Below, one piece after another: positions 8,812 to 17,096 of a stretch of DNA of 58,836 nt; the first letter of the stretch is position 1; the number at the start of each line of letters is the position of its first letter. The stretch is taken from assembly GCA_036845225.1 (NCBI GenBank), contig DAIUEJ010000015.1, forward strand, positions 1 through 58,836, in the 5' to 3' direction. The notes beneath the pieces were generated by a model that saw only the letters and a list, made by a program, of their open reading frames with translations, had not been told where the DNA came from and did not search any database. The DNA comes from FEN-680 sp036845225 (GTDB lineage Bacteria; Actinomycetota; Geothermincolia; Fen-727; Anoxymicrobiaceae). The position numbers were made by a program, and so were the translations under genes.

Positions 8812-9278
8812 CCCTGCTCAAGTGCGTATTTCATCAGCCTCTTGCCGACCTTCCGGCCGCTCGCGGCATCGGCGCAGACCACCAGGATGGTATCGTCGCC
8901 GCCGACCGTCCCGACGACGCCCGGAAGTGTTGCGGCGTCGATGGCCCAGGCGAGCCCCTGCGCGTTCCCCGGCTGGGTCTTGACCACCACTATGTTGCCA
9001 GCGGGCTCGACCGTCAGCAACACCTGTGGAGCGGTCCTCCTCAGAGCGCTGTCGTCCGCGGGCCGACGAGATGCGCCGGCCGCCTCCGCATACCTGGCGC
9101 CGGCGGAGTCCCGGAGGCGGGTCAGCCCCAGCTCAGTGAGGTCCCGCGAGACCGTCGTCTGGCTCACGTCGAAACCCTGCGACCTCAAGGCGTCCGCGAT
9201 GCCCTTCTGGCTGGACACCTTGCCGGACCTCACCACCTTGAGTATCGCCGCCTGCCTCTGTCTTTTCACGCCAACCAC
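8808..9278 (-). CDS. argR: Arginine repressor
   Basis: Hexameric transcription regulator that binds ARG boxes with arginine as corepressor. The 156-residue protein has the N-terminal winged helix (about 1-70, with SQTTVSRDLTELGL as recognition region). The C-terminal arginine-binding/oligomerisation domain carries GTVGGDDTI near 125-133, the counterpart of the GTIAGDDT motif. It is encoded inside the operon it presumably controls (between argF and argG). The palindromic ARG-box-like pair over the argC promoter at 14660-14692 is the obvious target. GTG start directly after the argF stop. Confidence 0.95.
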   Translation of the reverse strand: MVGVKRQRQAAILKVVRSGKVSSQKGIADALRSQGFDVSQTTVSRDLTELGLTRLRDSAGARYAEAAGASRRPADDSALRRTAPQVLLTVEPAGNIVVVKTQPGNAQGLAWAIDAATLPGVVGTVGGDDTILVVCADAASGRKVGKRLMKYALEQG

Positions 9279-10208
9279 CTAACCGAATATGAGCCCGAGG
9301 AGCGCGACCTGCGCGTGCAGCCTGTTCTCGGCCTGGTCCCACACCGCCGAATGGCTGCCGTCAAGCACCTCCGCGGTGATCTCCTCCCCGCGGTGCGCGG
9401 GCAGGCAGTGCATCACCATCACGTCTTCATGCGCCAGCTCCAGGAGCCCCTGGTCGAGACGAAAAGCCTGGAAGTGCTCCAGGGCGTCACCTTTTTCCTG
9501 CTGTCCCATGCTGACCCAGACGTCCGTGTAGAGTACGTCGGCGCCCGCCGCCCCCTCTCGCGGGTCGTTGCCCACCTCCAGCGATCCTCCCGATCGCTCC
9601 GCGTAAGCGGCGCACTCCGCGACCACTTCAGCCGGTGGCTCGTGGCCGGCGGGGGCCGCCACTGTTACCTCAAGGCCGAGCTTGGTGCCGGCGCGCATGA
9701 GCGAGTTGGCTACGTTGTTTCCGTCGCCGAGGTAAGCCAGCTTGAGTCCGGGCAGCGCACCCTTGTACTCCAGGATGGTCATCATGTCAGCCAGCGCCTG
9801 GCAGGGGTGGCTCTCATCGGTAAGAGCGTTTATCACCGGCACCGTCGAGGCCGCGGCAAGCGCCTCGATGCGGTCCTGCCCGAACGTGCGCACGACCAGG
9901 CCGTCGAGATACCTCGAGAGCACCCTGCCGGTGTCCTCGACGGTCTCGCCCCGCCCGAGCTGCAGGTCCCTCTCGGTCAGGGTAATGGAGTGGCCGCCGA
10001 GCCTGTGGACAGCGACGTCGAAAGAGACCCGCGTCCGCGTCGACGGCTTCTCGAATATCAGTCCGATGACCTTACCGGAGAGGGGTTTGTACCCTTTGAC
10101 CCCCTCGTTCTTGAGATGTATCGCTTCCTCGAGCAGGGCTTCCAGGTCCTCGCCCGTGAGCGGGGCGAGCGTCAGGAAGTCCGCGCCCCTCAGCTTGTTC
10201 TTGAGCAC
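9279..10208 (-). CDS. argF: Ornithine carbamoyltransferase
   Basis: Makes citrulline from ornithine and carbamoyl phosphate. The 309-residue product contains STRTR at 56-60 (carbamoyl-phosphate binding), HPCQALAD at 134-141 and the MHCLPAHRG loop near 265 with the catalytic Cys. These are diagnostic of anabolic OTCase rather than aspartate carbamoyltransferase. GTG start, 15 bp after argD. Sixth-from-last step position in the operon order argC-J-B-D-F-R-G-H is typical. Confidence 0.96.
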   Translation of the reverse strand: MLKNKLRGADFLTLAPLTGEDLEALLEEAIHLKNEGVKGYKPLSGKVIGLIFEKPSTRTRVSFDVAVHRLGGHSITLTERDLQLGRGETVEDTGRVLSRYLDGLVVRTFGQDRIEALAAASTVPVINALTDESHPCQALADMMTILEYKGALPGLKLAYLGDGNNVANSLMRAGTKLGLEVTVAAPAGHEPPAEVVAECAAYAERSGGSLEVGNDPREGAAGADVLYTDVWVSMGQQEKGDALEHFQAFRLDQGLLELAHEDVMVMHCLPAHRGEEITAEVLDGSHSAVWDQAENRLHAQVALLGLIFG

Positions 10209-10223
10209 CTCGCGCCCTCCAGT

Positions 10224-11435
10224 CTAGTCTCCCGCGATCCCCGCGAGCGCCTGCTCGAGCGTGTCGGCAGCCGCCATGGCTTCTTCCTCGGTCAGTATCA
10301 GCGCGGGCAGCATGCGCACGGCGCTGGGCGAAACGTCGTTGAAGATCACGCCCTGTTCCAGGCATTTGACCACTACGTCCCTCGCCGCGTCCCTGTCGAG
10401 CTGCACCGCGAGCATCAGCCCCCTCCCCCGCACACCGGTGACGATGGGCACCTTGCCGACCATCGATTCCAGCCTCGCCATGAGAGTGGCCCCCACCGCG
10501 GCCGCATTGCCGGCGAGTCCCTCGTCGAGGATGGTCTTGACCGTCGTCCTCGCCGCGGCGCAGGCAAGAAAGCCCCCGCCGAAAGTCGTGCCGTGGTCTC
10601 CCGGCTCGAGCACCTCTGAAAGCTCTCCCCTGGCCATGAACGCCGCCGCGGGAACGCCGTTGGCGAGCCCCTTGGCGATCGTCACCACGTCGGCGGTGAC
10701 GCCCGACTGCTCAAGCGCAAAGAAAGTGCCGGTGCGGCCCATGCCGCTCTGGACCTCGTCGGCGATGAACAGTGCGCCGGTGGCGTCGCAGGCTTCGCGG
10801 GCGGCCCGCAGGAACCCGCTGTCGAGGGGATAGACGCCTCCCTCGCCCAGCACCGGCTCCATCAGCACGGCCGCGGTATCGCCGTCGACGGCCTGCCGCA
10901 GTGCTTCGACATCATTGACCGCGACATGCTCGAAACCCTCGACCACCGGGGCGAATGGCGCCCACTTCGCGGGCTGGCCTGTCGCCGACAGCGTCGCCAG
11001 AGTCCGGCCGTGGAAGGCCCCCAGCAAGCCGACGACCTTGCTGCGGGGCGAGCCGCTGCGGAAGTGGTATTTTCTAGCCAGCTTGAGTGCGCCCTCGTTG
11101 GCCTCGGCCCCCGAGTTCGCGAAAAAGCAGCGCGACCCGGGAAAGGTGCCCTCGACCAGTATCTCCGCAAGCTCCGCCTGCGGCTCGACATAGTAGAGGT
11201 TTGTGGTGTGTATCAACCGCGAGGCCTGCGCGCAGATGGCGTCTGTCACCGCAGGATGGCAGTGGCCGAGCACGGTCACGCCAAGCCCTCCCACCATATC
11301 AAGGTACTCATTGCCGGCCGAGTCCCACAGCTTCGTCCCCTGGCCGCGCACGAACGCGACGGGCAGACGCTTGTAGGTCTGCATCACGAACCGAGAATCC
11401 AGCTCCTGCAGGTGCTCCAGTTTCTCGTCCATCAC
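10224..11435 (-). CDS. argD: Acetylornithine aminotransferase
   Basis: Pyridoxal-phosphate class III aminotransferase converting N-acetylglutamate semialdehyde to N-acetylornithine. In 403 residues it shows NSGAEANEGALK at about 107-118, IADEVQSGMGRTG at 224-236 (Asp contacting PLP nitrogen) and the Schiff-base Lys255 in TIAKGLANG. Begins GTGATG overlapping the argB stop (GTGA). An ATG immediately downstream is an equally plausible start. Confidence 0.94.
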   Translation of the reverse strand: MMDEKLEHLQELDSRFVMQTYKRLPVAFVRGQGTKLWDSAGNEYLDMVGGLGVTVLGHCHPAVTDAICAQASRLIHTTNLYYVEPQAELAEILVEGTFPGSRCFFANSGAEANEGALKLARKYHFRSGSPRSKVVGLLGAFHGRTLATLSATGQPAKWAPFAPVVEGFEHVAVNDVEALRQAVDGDTAAVLMEPVLGEGGVYPLDSGFLRAAREACDATGALFIADEVQSGMGRTGTFFALEQSGVTADVVTIAKGLANGVPAAAFMARGELSEVLEPGDHGTTFGGGFLACAAARTTVKTILDEGLAGNAAAVGATLMARLESMVGKVPIVTGVRGRGLMLAVQLDRDAARDVVVKCLEQGVIFNDVSPSAVRMLPALILTEEEAMAAADTLEQALAGIAGD

Positions 11436-12307
11436 TCGACACCGTTCTCCGTGATCATGGTCCCGACTCCCTCATCAGTGAATACTTCCAGCAGCAGCGC
11501 GTGGTCAACCGTCCCGTCCAGGATGGTGGCCCGTGCGACCCCGCCCCTCACCGCTCGCAGGCAGCTTCCCACTTTGGGTATCATCCCTTTCGAGACCTCT
11601 CCGGTTTGAAGCATCCGCTCGCAGCCGCTGGGATCGAGCTGCCTGATCAGCTCACCCGACGCGTCGAGGATCCCCTTGACGTCGGTCATGTAGATGACCT
11701 TGGAGGCGTTGACGGCCATCGCCACTTCGCCCGCGACCACGTCGGCGTTTATGTTGTAGCTGTTGCCTTCGGAGTCCGTGCCGACCGACGCTATCACCGG
11801 TATGAGCTCATAGGTCAGGAGCTCTTCGATTATCTGTGCGTTGATCGAGCTCACGTTCCCGACCCAGCCGATGTCCGACCCGTCCTCGGCGAGCCTCTTG
11901 GACGCCGTGATCAGGTTGCCGTCATCGCCCGACAATCCCATGGAAAGGGTCCCGTGTCTGTTGATGAGCGAGACGATCTCCTTGTTCACCTTGCCGACCA
12001 GCACCATCTTGGCGATCTCCATGGTCTCGGAGTCGGTCACCCGGTGGCCGCCCACGAACTCGACCTCCTTGGAGAGGCGCTTCATGTAATAGGTTATCTG
12101 CGGGCCGCCGCCGTGCACGATCACGGGCTGGATGCCGACGTAACGCATCAGCACGACGTCTGAGGCGAACATCCGCCTGATATCCTCGTTCTCCATCGCG
12201 TTCCCACCCAGCTTGATGACGATGGTGTGGCCGCGGTGCATCTTTATGTAAGGGAGGACCTCTGTGAGGACCCGCGCCTTGAGTTGAAGTTCCTGCTCTG
12301 TGCTCAC
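11432..12307 (-). CDS. argB: Acetylglutamate kinase
   Basis: Phosphorylates N-acetylglutamate, the usual arginine feedback point. The 291-residue product has IVIKLGGNAM near the N-terminus (nucleotide-binding Gly-rich loop), HGGGPQI and the conserved NADVVAGEVA segment. GTG at 12307 is chosen because AGGAGGG lies five bases upstream and it leaves a 13-bp gap after argJ; the longer frame would overlap argJ and lacks a ribosome site. An N-terminal helix before the kinase core (about 25 residues) is of the kind seen in arginine-sensitive hexameric enzymes, but sensitivity cannot be read with certainty. Confidence 0.95.
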   Translation of the reverse strand: MSTEQELQLKARVLTEVLPYIKMHRGHTIVIKLGGNAMENEDIRRMFASDVVLMRYVGIQPVIVHGGGPQITYYMKRLSKEVEFVGGHRVTDSETMEIAKMVLVGKVNKEIVSLINRHGTLSMGLSGDDGNLITASKRLAEDGSDIGWVGNVSSINAQIIEELLTYELIPVIASVGTDSEGNSYNINADVVAGEVAMAVNASKVIYMTDVKGILDASGELIRQLDPSGCERMLQTGEVSKGMIPKVGSCLRAVRGGVARATILDGTVDHALLLEVFTDEGVGTMITENGVE

Positions 12308-12320
12308 GCCGCCCTCCTGT

Positions 12321-13529
12321 TCAGCTCTTCTCTCGGGCATTGAACTCGACGTACTCGGTCGACAGGTCGCAGGTGAGGAAATATGCCGAGCCGTTTCCCA
12401 GCCCGAGGTTCACCGTAAGCTCGACTTCGTCACGCCTCATCATCCTCTGCACGTCCTCAGGGTCGTTCTCGAGGACCATGCCGCCATCGGCGACCTTGTG
12501 CTCGCCAAGGAAGACCGAGAGCTTTGACTGGTCGAGGGGCACCCCCGCGCTCCCCGCCGCGGCCGCTATCCTGCCCACGTTCAGCCGCTCGCCGTAGAAC
12601 GAGCACTTCACCAGGTTCGAGTTGGCGATGGCGCGGGCTACGCGGACGGCCTCCATGTCGTCACGAGCGCCGTTGACCACTATTCTCAACAGCTTGTTCG
12701 CCCCCTCGCCGTCCTTTACCAGCGACATGGCCAGGTTGCCGGTCAGCCAGCACAGCACCCTGTAAAAGAGGTCCGCCTCCTCGCGCGTCAGCACGTGGCC
12801 GTCGGGAAACGCGGCGCCGTTCGAGAGCATGAGCACGGTGTCGTTGGTGGACTGGTCCCCGTCGACCGAAACGCGGTTGAAGGACCACTCCACGGCCGTC
12901 GACAGCCAGTCCTGCATGGTCTCGTGAGGCAACTCGATATCCGTGGTTATCACCGCGAGCATCGTCGCCATGCTGGGGTGGATCATGCCGGAGCCCTTGA
13001 CCATTCCGCCGATGCGGACCACCTTGCCGCCGATCTCCATCTCGGCCGCGAGTTCTTTAGGGTAGGTGTCCGTGGTCATGATCGCTTTTGCCGCGTCAGT
13101 GTTGCCGCCCGGGCTCAACTCTGCCGCCGCCTGGTCGATGCCCGACCGGACGCGGTCCATCGGCAGCAGTTCTCCGATATGGCCCGTCGAGGCGACCAGG
13201 ACCTGTCCCGCGGGAATGCCGAGGGCTTTCTCGGCCGCCTGCGCCATGCCCGCCGCGTCATCCATACCCTGCTTGCCGGTGAGCGCGTTCGCGCATCCGC
13301 TGTTGATCACGACCGCGCGCGCCTGGCCTCCTGCGACGACCTTCGTCGAGAGGGACACCGGGGCGGCCTTCATCTCGTTGGTGGTGAAGACGCCGGCGGC
13401 TGCCGCCGGGGCCTCGGAGTACAGGAGCGCGAGGTCGGGGCGCCCGTCTTCTTTGATGCCGCACGCCACGCCGGACGCAAGGAAGCCCATCGGGGCGCAC
13501 ACCCCGCCGAGAATCCTGTCGAATCCCAT
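12321..13529 (-). CDS. argJ: Bifunctional glutamate N-acetyltransferase / ornithine acetyltransferase
   Basis: Recycles the acetyl group from N-acetylornithine to glutamate, explaining why no argE is needed here. The precursor cleaves itself at KGSGMIHPSMATML, between Ala188 and Thr189 (numbering from ATG 13529), giving alpha and beta chains with Thr as nucleophile. Start choice: ATG 13529 has AAGGA eight bases upstream; ATG 13538 and GTG 13547 are in frame but have ribosome sites too close. Product 402 residues. Whether it also accepts acetyl-CoA cannot be told from sequence. Confidence 0.94.
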   Translation of the reverse strand: MGFDRILGGVCAPMGFLASGVACGIKEDGRPDLALLYSEAPAAAAGVFTTNEMKAAPVSLSTKVVAGGQARAVVINSGCANALTGKQGMDDAAGMAQAAEKALGIPAGQVLVASTGHIGELLPMDRVRSGIDQAAAELSPGGNTDAAKAIMTTDTYPKELAAEMEIGGKVVRIGGMVKGSGMIHPSMATMLAVITTDIELPHETMQDWLSTAVEWSFNRVSVDGDQSTNDTVLMLSNGAAFPDGHVLTREEADLFYRVLCWLTGNLAMSLVKDGEGANKLLRIVVNGARDDMEAVRVARAIANSNLVKCSFYGERLNVGRIAAAAGSAGVPLDQSKLSVFLGEHKVADGGMVLENDPEDVQRMMRRDEVELTVNLGLGNGSAYFLTCDLSTEYVEFNAREKS

Positions 13530-13566
13530 CGCGTTCATCCTTATCACCCCTGTATTATTGGTCCGC

Positions 13567-14604
13567 TCACGGGAAGAGCCCCGGGGCGAGCAGCCCCGCC
13601 GGCTCTTCGAGGCCCAGGACTATGTTTGCGTTCTGGACCGCCTGGCCCGACGCACCTTTGACCAGGTTATCGATGGCTGACATCACGATCATCATCCCGT
13701 CCGTTCCTGCGGGCTCGACGGCGATATGGCAGTTGTTGGAGCCCTGGACGGCCTTCGTCTGAGGGAACGAGCCACGCGCAAGGACGTGGACGAACGGCTC
13801 GACCGCGTATGCGCTCTCGTACAGGGCCCTCACTTCTTCGTAGGAGAAAGACCTGTCGACAGTCACATACATGGTCGCCAGGATGCCCCTGTTCATCGGC
13901 GCCAGGTGCGGCGTGAAGACAACGTCGTGCGCCGCGCCGGCCAGCCCGGCCAACTCCGAAGTCATCTCGGGAGTGTGCCTGTGGACGGCGACCGCGTACG
14001 GGGTCATGCCGTCAGCCACCTGGGTGTAGTGTGTTCCGGCGGTCGCCTTCCTTCCCGCGCCGGACACCCCGCTCTTGGCGTCGACTATCACCGCGCCCTG
14101 GATGAGGCCTCTGGAGGCAAGTGGCGCCAGCCCGAGGAGAGCGGCCGTCGGGTAGCAGCCGGGGTTCGCCACGATGGAAGCGGTGGAGATCTCCTCCCGA
14201 TGCAGCTCCGGGATGCCGTACACGGCCTCCGACAGCAGGTCGGGGCTGCTATGCTCGGTCCCGTACCAGTGGAGGTACTCCTCAGCCGTCAAGCGGAAGT
14301 CCGCCGAGAGGTCCACGACTTTCTTTCCCGCCCGGGCGGCGGCGGATACGACCTGCATGCTCTCGCCGTGCGGGAGCCCGCAGAACGCGATGTCGCATTC
14401 ATCGAGCAGTCCGGGCTCGAAAGGTACGAAGCTCTGCGGATACTGCATCGCGAGCGAAGGGTAGAGCGAGCCGATGGGCTGGCCCGCGTACTGGTTCGCG
14501 GTCGCAAGCGACACCTCGATCTCCGGGTGCCCCCAGAGGATGCGAAGGAGCTCCGCCCCCGTGTATCCCGATGCGCCTATCACCGCTGCTTTGAGCACTG
14601 CCAT
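13567..14604 (-). CDS. argC: N-acetyl-gamma-glutamyl-phosphate reductase
   Basis: NADPH-dependent reduction of N-acetylglutamyl phosphate. The 345-residue protein starts with the Rossmann motif GASGYTGAELLR, has the catalytic Cys150 in ANPGCYPTA, and HRHTPEM further on. First gene of the arg operon. ATG 14604 sits directly after GGGAG; GTG 14598, two codons downstream, has better spacing and may be the true start. The leader from the predicted transcription start is about 55 nt and carries no obvious attenuator. Confidence 0.95.
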   Translation of the reverse strand: MAVLKAAVIGASGYTGAELLRILWGHPEIEVSLATANQYAGQPIGSLYPSLAMQYPQSFVPFEPGLLDECDIAFCGLPHGESMQVVSAAARAGKKVVDLSADFRLTAEEYLHWYGTEHSSPDLLSEAVYGIPELHREEISTASIVANPGCYPTAALLGLAPLASRGLIQGAVIVDAKSGVSGAGRKATAGTHYTQVADGMTPYAVAVHRHTPEMTSELAGLAGAAHDVVFTPHLAPMNRGILATMYVTVDRSFSYEEVRALYESAYAVEPFVHVLARGSFPQTKAVQGSNNCHIAVEPAGTDGMMIVMSAIDNLVKGASGQAVQNANIVLGLEEPAGLLAPGLFP

Positions 14605-14659
14605 CTCCCATTGCCGACGCTTCAAAAATAACAGGCCGCGCCCGGCGGCGCGCCCGTGC

Positions 14660-14672
14660 TGCATAATATACA
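14660..14672 (-). promoter_or_regulatory. ARG-box-like operator 1
   Basis: Minus strand TGTATATTATGCA, an imperfect copy of the neighbouring palindrome, covering the -10 of the arg promoter. Together with the box at 14679-14692 it forms the closely spaced pair typical of ArgR hexamer sites. Confidence 0.6.
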
Positions 14673-14693
14673 ACACTATGCATAATTATGCAA
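14665..14693 (-). promoter_or_regulatory. Promoter of the argCJBDFRGH operon
   Basis: TTGCAT (14693-14688), exactly 17 bp, TATATT (14670-14665) on the minus strand, in the gap between proA and argC. Both hexamers are embedded in the two ArgR-type boxes, so repression by promoter occlusion is the natural reading. Confidence 0.7.
14679..14692 (-). promoter_or_regulatory. ARG-box-like operator 2 (perfect palindrome)
   Basis: TGCATAATTATGCA is a perfect 14-bp palindrome, AT-rich in a GC-rich genome, overlapping the -35. It matches the T(G)NATNNATNCA architecture of ARG boxes, and argR is encoded downstream in the same operon. Confidence 0.7.
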
Positions 14694-14730
14694 GAGGCGG
14701 CCGCCCCGGGAATTCCTGCCGCCAGGCAGG

Positions 14731-15978
14731 CTACTCCCTGACCTGTCCCTCCCCGTAGATGATGAACTTGGTGCTGGTGAGCTCGGGGAGGCTCATCGGC
14801 CCCCTGGCATGCAGCTTCTGCGTGCTGATGCCGATCTCGGCGCCCATCCCGAACACGCCGCCGTCGGTGAACCTCGTCGAAGCGTTGACGTAGACCGCCG
14901 CCGAATCGACCTCCTCGACGAACCTCTGCGCTCTCCGATAGTCGCTGGTGACGATGGTCTCCGAGTGCCCAGATCCGTACCTGGAGATATGCGAGATAGC
15001 CTCATCGATGCCGTCCACCACTTTCACCGCCAGGATCAGGTCGAGGTACTCCTCGTACCAGTCGTCCTCATTGGCCTCTTCGGCGCCCGGGATTATCTCG
15101 CGGGTCGCGGCGTCGCCACGCAGCACGACTCCCTTCTCGCGCAACTCTCTGTCCGCCCGGGGAAGGAAGGCGCCCGCAACCTCGCGGTGCACCAGCATCG
15201 TCTCGGCGGCGTTGCACACGCCGGGGCGCTGGGTCTTGGCGTTGACGATTATCGCCGCGGCCATCTCGAGGTCCGCGCCCTCGTCCACGTAGACGTGACA
15301 GTTGCCGGTCCCGGTCTCGATGACGGGCACCGACGAGTTTTCCACTACTGTCTTTATCAGCCCCGCGCCGCCGCGTGGTATCAGAACGTCGATGAGCCCG
15401 TGGAGCCTCATCATCTCGCGGGCCGCCTCGCGGTCAGTCGATCGCAGCAACTGGACCGAGTCGGCGGGCAGTCCCGCCTTTTCAGCGGCCGCGGAGATCA
15501 CGTCCACCAGCACCGAGTTGGAGTTCACGGCGCTGGAGCTCCCTCGCAGCAGGACGGCGTTTCCACTCTTCAGGCACAGTCCGGCGGCATCCACTGTCAC
15601 GTTCGGCCGCGCCTCATAGATGATGCCGACCACGCCGAGGGGCACGCGGACTTTCAGGACCTCGAGGCCGTTGGGCAGGCGCCACCCGTCCACCACCTCA
15701 CCCACCGGGTCGCGCAGAGCCGCGACCTCACGCAGGCCGGCCGCCATCTCGCGGACCCTGGCCTCCGTCAGTGTGAGCCGGTCCATAAGCGCATCGCTCA
15801 TGCCTTCGGAGCGCCCGGCCGCAACGTCTTCGGAATTGCGCTCGAGTATCGTGGCGATATCGGCTTCCAGCGCCGAGGCCATCGCCTCCAGGCCGGCGTC
15901 TTTCTGGCGCGTGGTCATGGTGGCGAGCTTCACCGCCGCCGCCTTCGCCCTGCGCCCTTGTTCCTCAACCTCGCTCAT
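14731..15978 (-). CDS. proA: Gamma-glutamyl phosphate reductase
   Basis: Second step of proline synthesis: reduces glutamyl-5-phosphate to the semialdehyde with NADPH. The 415-residue aldehyde-dehydrogenase-like protein has catalytic Cys255 in RPGVCNAAET, the VPLGVVGIIYEARPNV segment at 112-127 and the LIPRGGAGLI block. ATG start, 17 bp after proB, so cotranscribed. Its transcript runs toward the argC promoter; no terminator is evident in between, leaving readthrough possible. Confidence 0.96.
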   Translation of the reverse strand: MSEVEEQGRRAKAAAVKLATMTTRQKDAGLEAMASALEADIATILERNSEDVAAGRSEGMSDALMDRLTLTEARVREMAAGLREVAALRDPVGEVVDGWRLPNGLEVLKVRVPLGVVGIIYEARPNVTVDAAGLCLKSGNAVLLRGSSSAVNSNSVLVDVISAAAEKAGLPADSVQLLRSTDREAAREMMRLHGLIDVLIPRGGAGLIKTVVENSSVPVIETGTGNCHVYVDEGADLEMAAAIIVNAKTQRPGVCNAAETMLVHREVAGAFLPRADRELREKGVVLRGDAATREIIPGAEEANEDDWYEEYLDLILAVKVVDGIDEAISHISRYGSGHSETIVTSDYRRAQRFVEEVDSAAVYVNASTRFTDGGVFGMGAEIGISTQKLHARGPMSLPELTSTKFIIYGEGQVRE

Positions 15979-15995
15979 CAGCCCGCCTTTCGGTT

Positions 15996-17096
15996 TCAGT
16001 CCAGCACCGTGAGCTCGTCGCGGTGGACCATCTCCTCGCCCTTCTCGCCAAGCTCCTCCAGTATCTCCTCGCTCCTCAAGCCCATCACCCCGGCCGCCTC
16101 CCGCGAGTCATAGCTCGCGAGCCCACGTGCGATAAGCTTACCGTCGGGCCCGAGTATATCGACGCAGTCCCCCACGTCGAACTCGCCCTCGACGGCAACC
16201 ACTCCCGCCGGCAGGAGGCTCTTGCCTCGCTCGAGGATCGCGCGCGCCGCGCCCTCGTCGACGCGGAGGCGCCCCTTGCTGATCCTCGCGTAACCGATCC
16301 AGTGCTTTTTCGAAGCCACCTTTCCGGAGGCTTTGAAGAACGTGCCCGGCTCTTCCCCCGCCAGGATATCCGTGATGGTGGTCGCAACCCTCCCGTCCGC
16401 GATCACCGTGTTGACACCTGTCGAGGACGCGGCCTTCGCGGCGAGTATCTTGGACGACATGCCTCCAAGCCCCATGTCGCCGGCCGCCCCACCGAGGTCG
16501 GCTATCTCGTCGGTCACCCGCTCGACGTGTTTGATCAGCTCCGCGCTTTCGTTCATCCGCGGGTCCTCCGTGAACAGCCCACCGGTGTCCGTGAGGAGCA
16601 CCAGCAGGTCGGCGCCGACCAGTGATGCCACCAGCGCCGCGAGCATGTCGTTGTCGCCGAAGGTTATCTCCTCGGTAGCCACCGTGTCGTTCTCGTTGAC
16701 GATCGGCACGACGCCCATCTCGAAGAGGCGCTCGAGGGTGTGCCTCGCATTGAGGTACTGTTGCCTGTGCGTTATGTCGTGCTGGGTCAGCAGGACCTGC
16801 CCAACCGTGATGCCGCCGGCCGCGAAGAGGTCCGTGTAGATACGGACCAGCACACCCTGGCCGACGGCCGCGACCGCCTGAAGGGTCTCGACGTCCATGG
16901 GCCGCGCCTCCAGCCCCAGCCTCTCGACGCCGGCCGCAATGGCACCGGAGGACACCAGCGCGACGTCAATACCCTTTTCTCGCGCGGCGAAGACCTGGGT
17001 CGCGAGCGCTTTCACGCGCTCCGGGCTGAGGCGCCCGGACTCCTCGGTTATGGTGGCCGTACCGACCTTTATGACCATCCTTCGCACGTTATCCAT
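15996..17096 (-). CDS. proB: Glutamate 5-kinase with PUA domain
   Basis: ATP-dependent phosphorylation of glutamate, first and feedback-controlled step of proline synthesis. The 366-residue product has the amino-acid kinase domain (MVIKVGTATIT at the N-terminus, SSGAIAAG, NENDTVA) and a C-terminal PUA domain from about 270. The chosen ATG 17096 lies 8 bp inside the obgE 3' end with GGAG seven bases upstream; the longer open frame would be fully inside obgE. Confidence 0.95.
   Translation of the reverse strand: MDNVRRMVIKVGTATITEESGRLSPERVKALATQVFAAREKGIDVALVSSGAIAAGVERLGLEARPMDVETLQAVAAVGQGVLVRIYTDLFAAGGITVGQVLLTQHDITHRQQYLNARHTLERLFEMGVVPIVNENDTVATEEITFGDNDMLAALVASLVGADLLVLLTDTGGLFTEDPRMNESAELIKHVERVTDEIADLGGAAGDMGLGGMSSKILAAKAASSTGVNTVIADGRVATTITDILAGEEPGTFFKASGKVASKKHWIGYARISKGRLRVDEGAARAILERGKSLLPAGVVAVEGEFDVGDCVDILGPDGKLIARGLASYDSREAAGVMGLRSEEILEELGEKGEEMVHRDELTVLD

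Noticed and set aside
8493..10619. 708-codon open frame on the plus strand over argG/argR/argF
   Set aside because: Antisense to three clear arg genes; Arg/Pro-rich composition typical of shadow frames in high-GC DNA.
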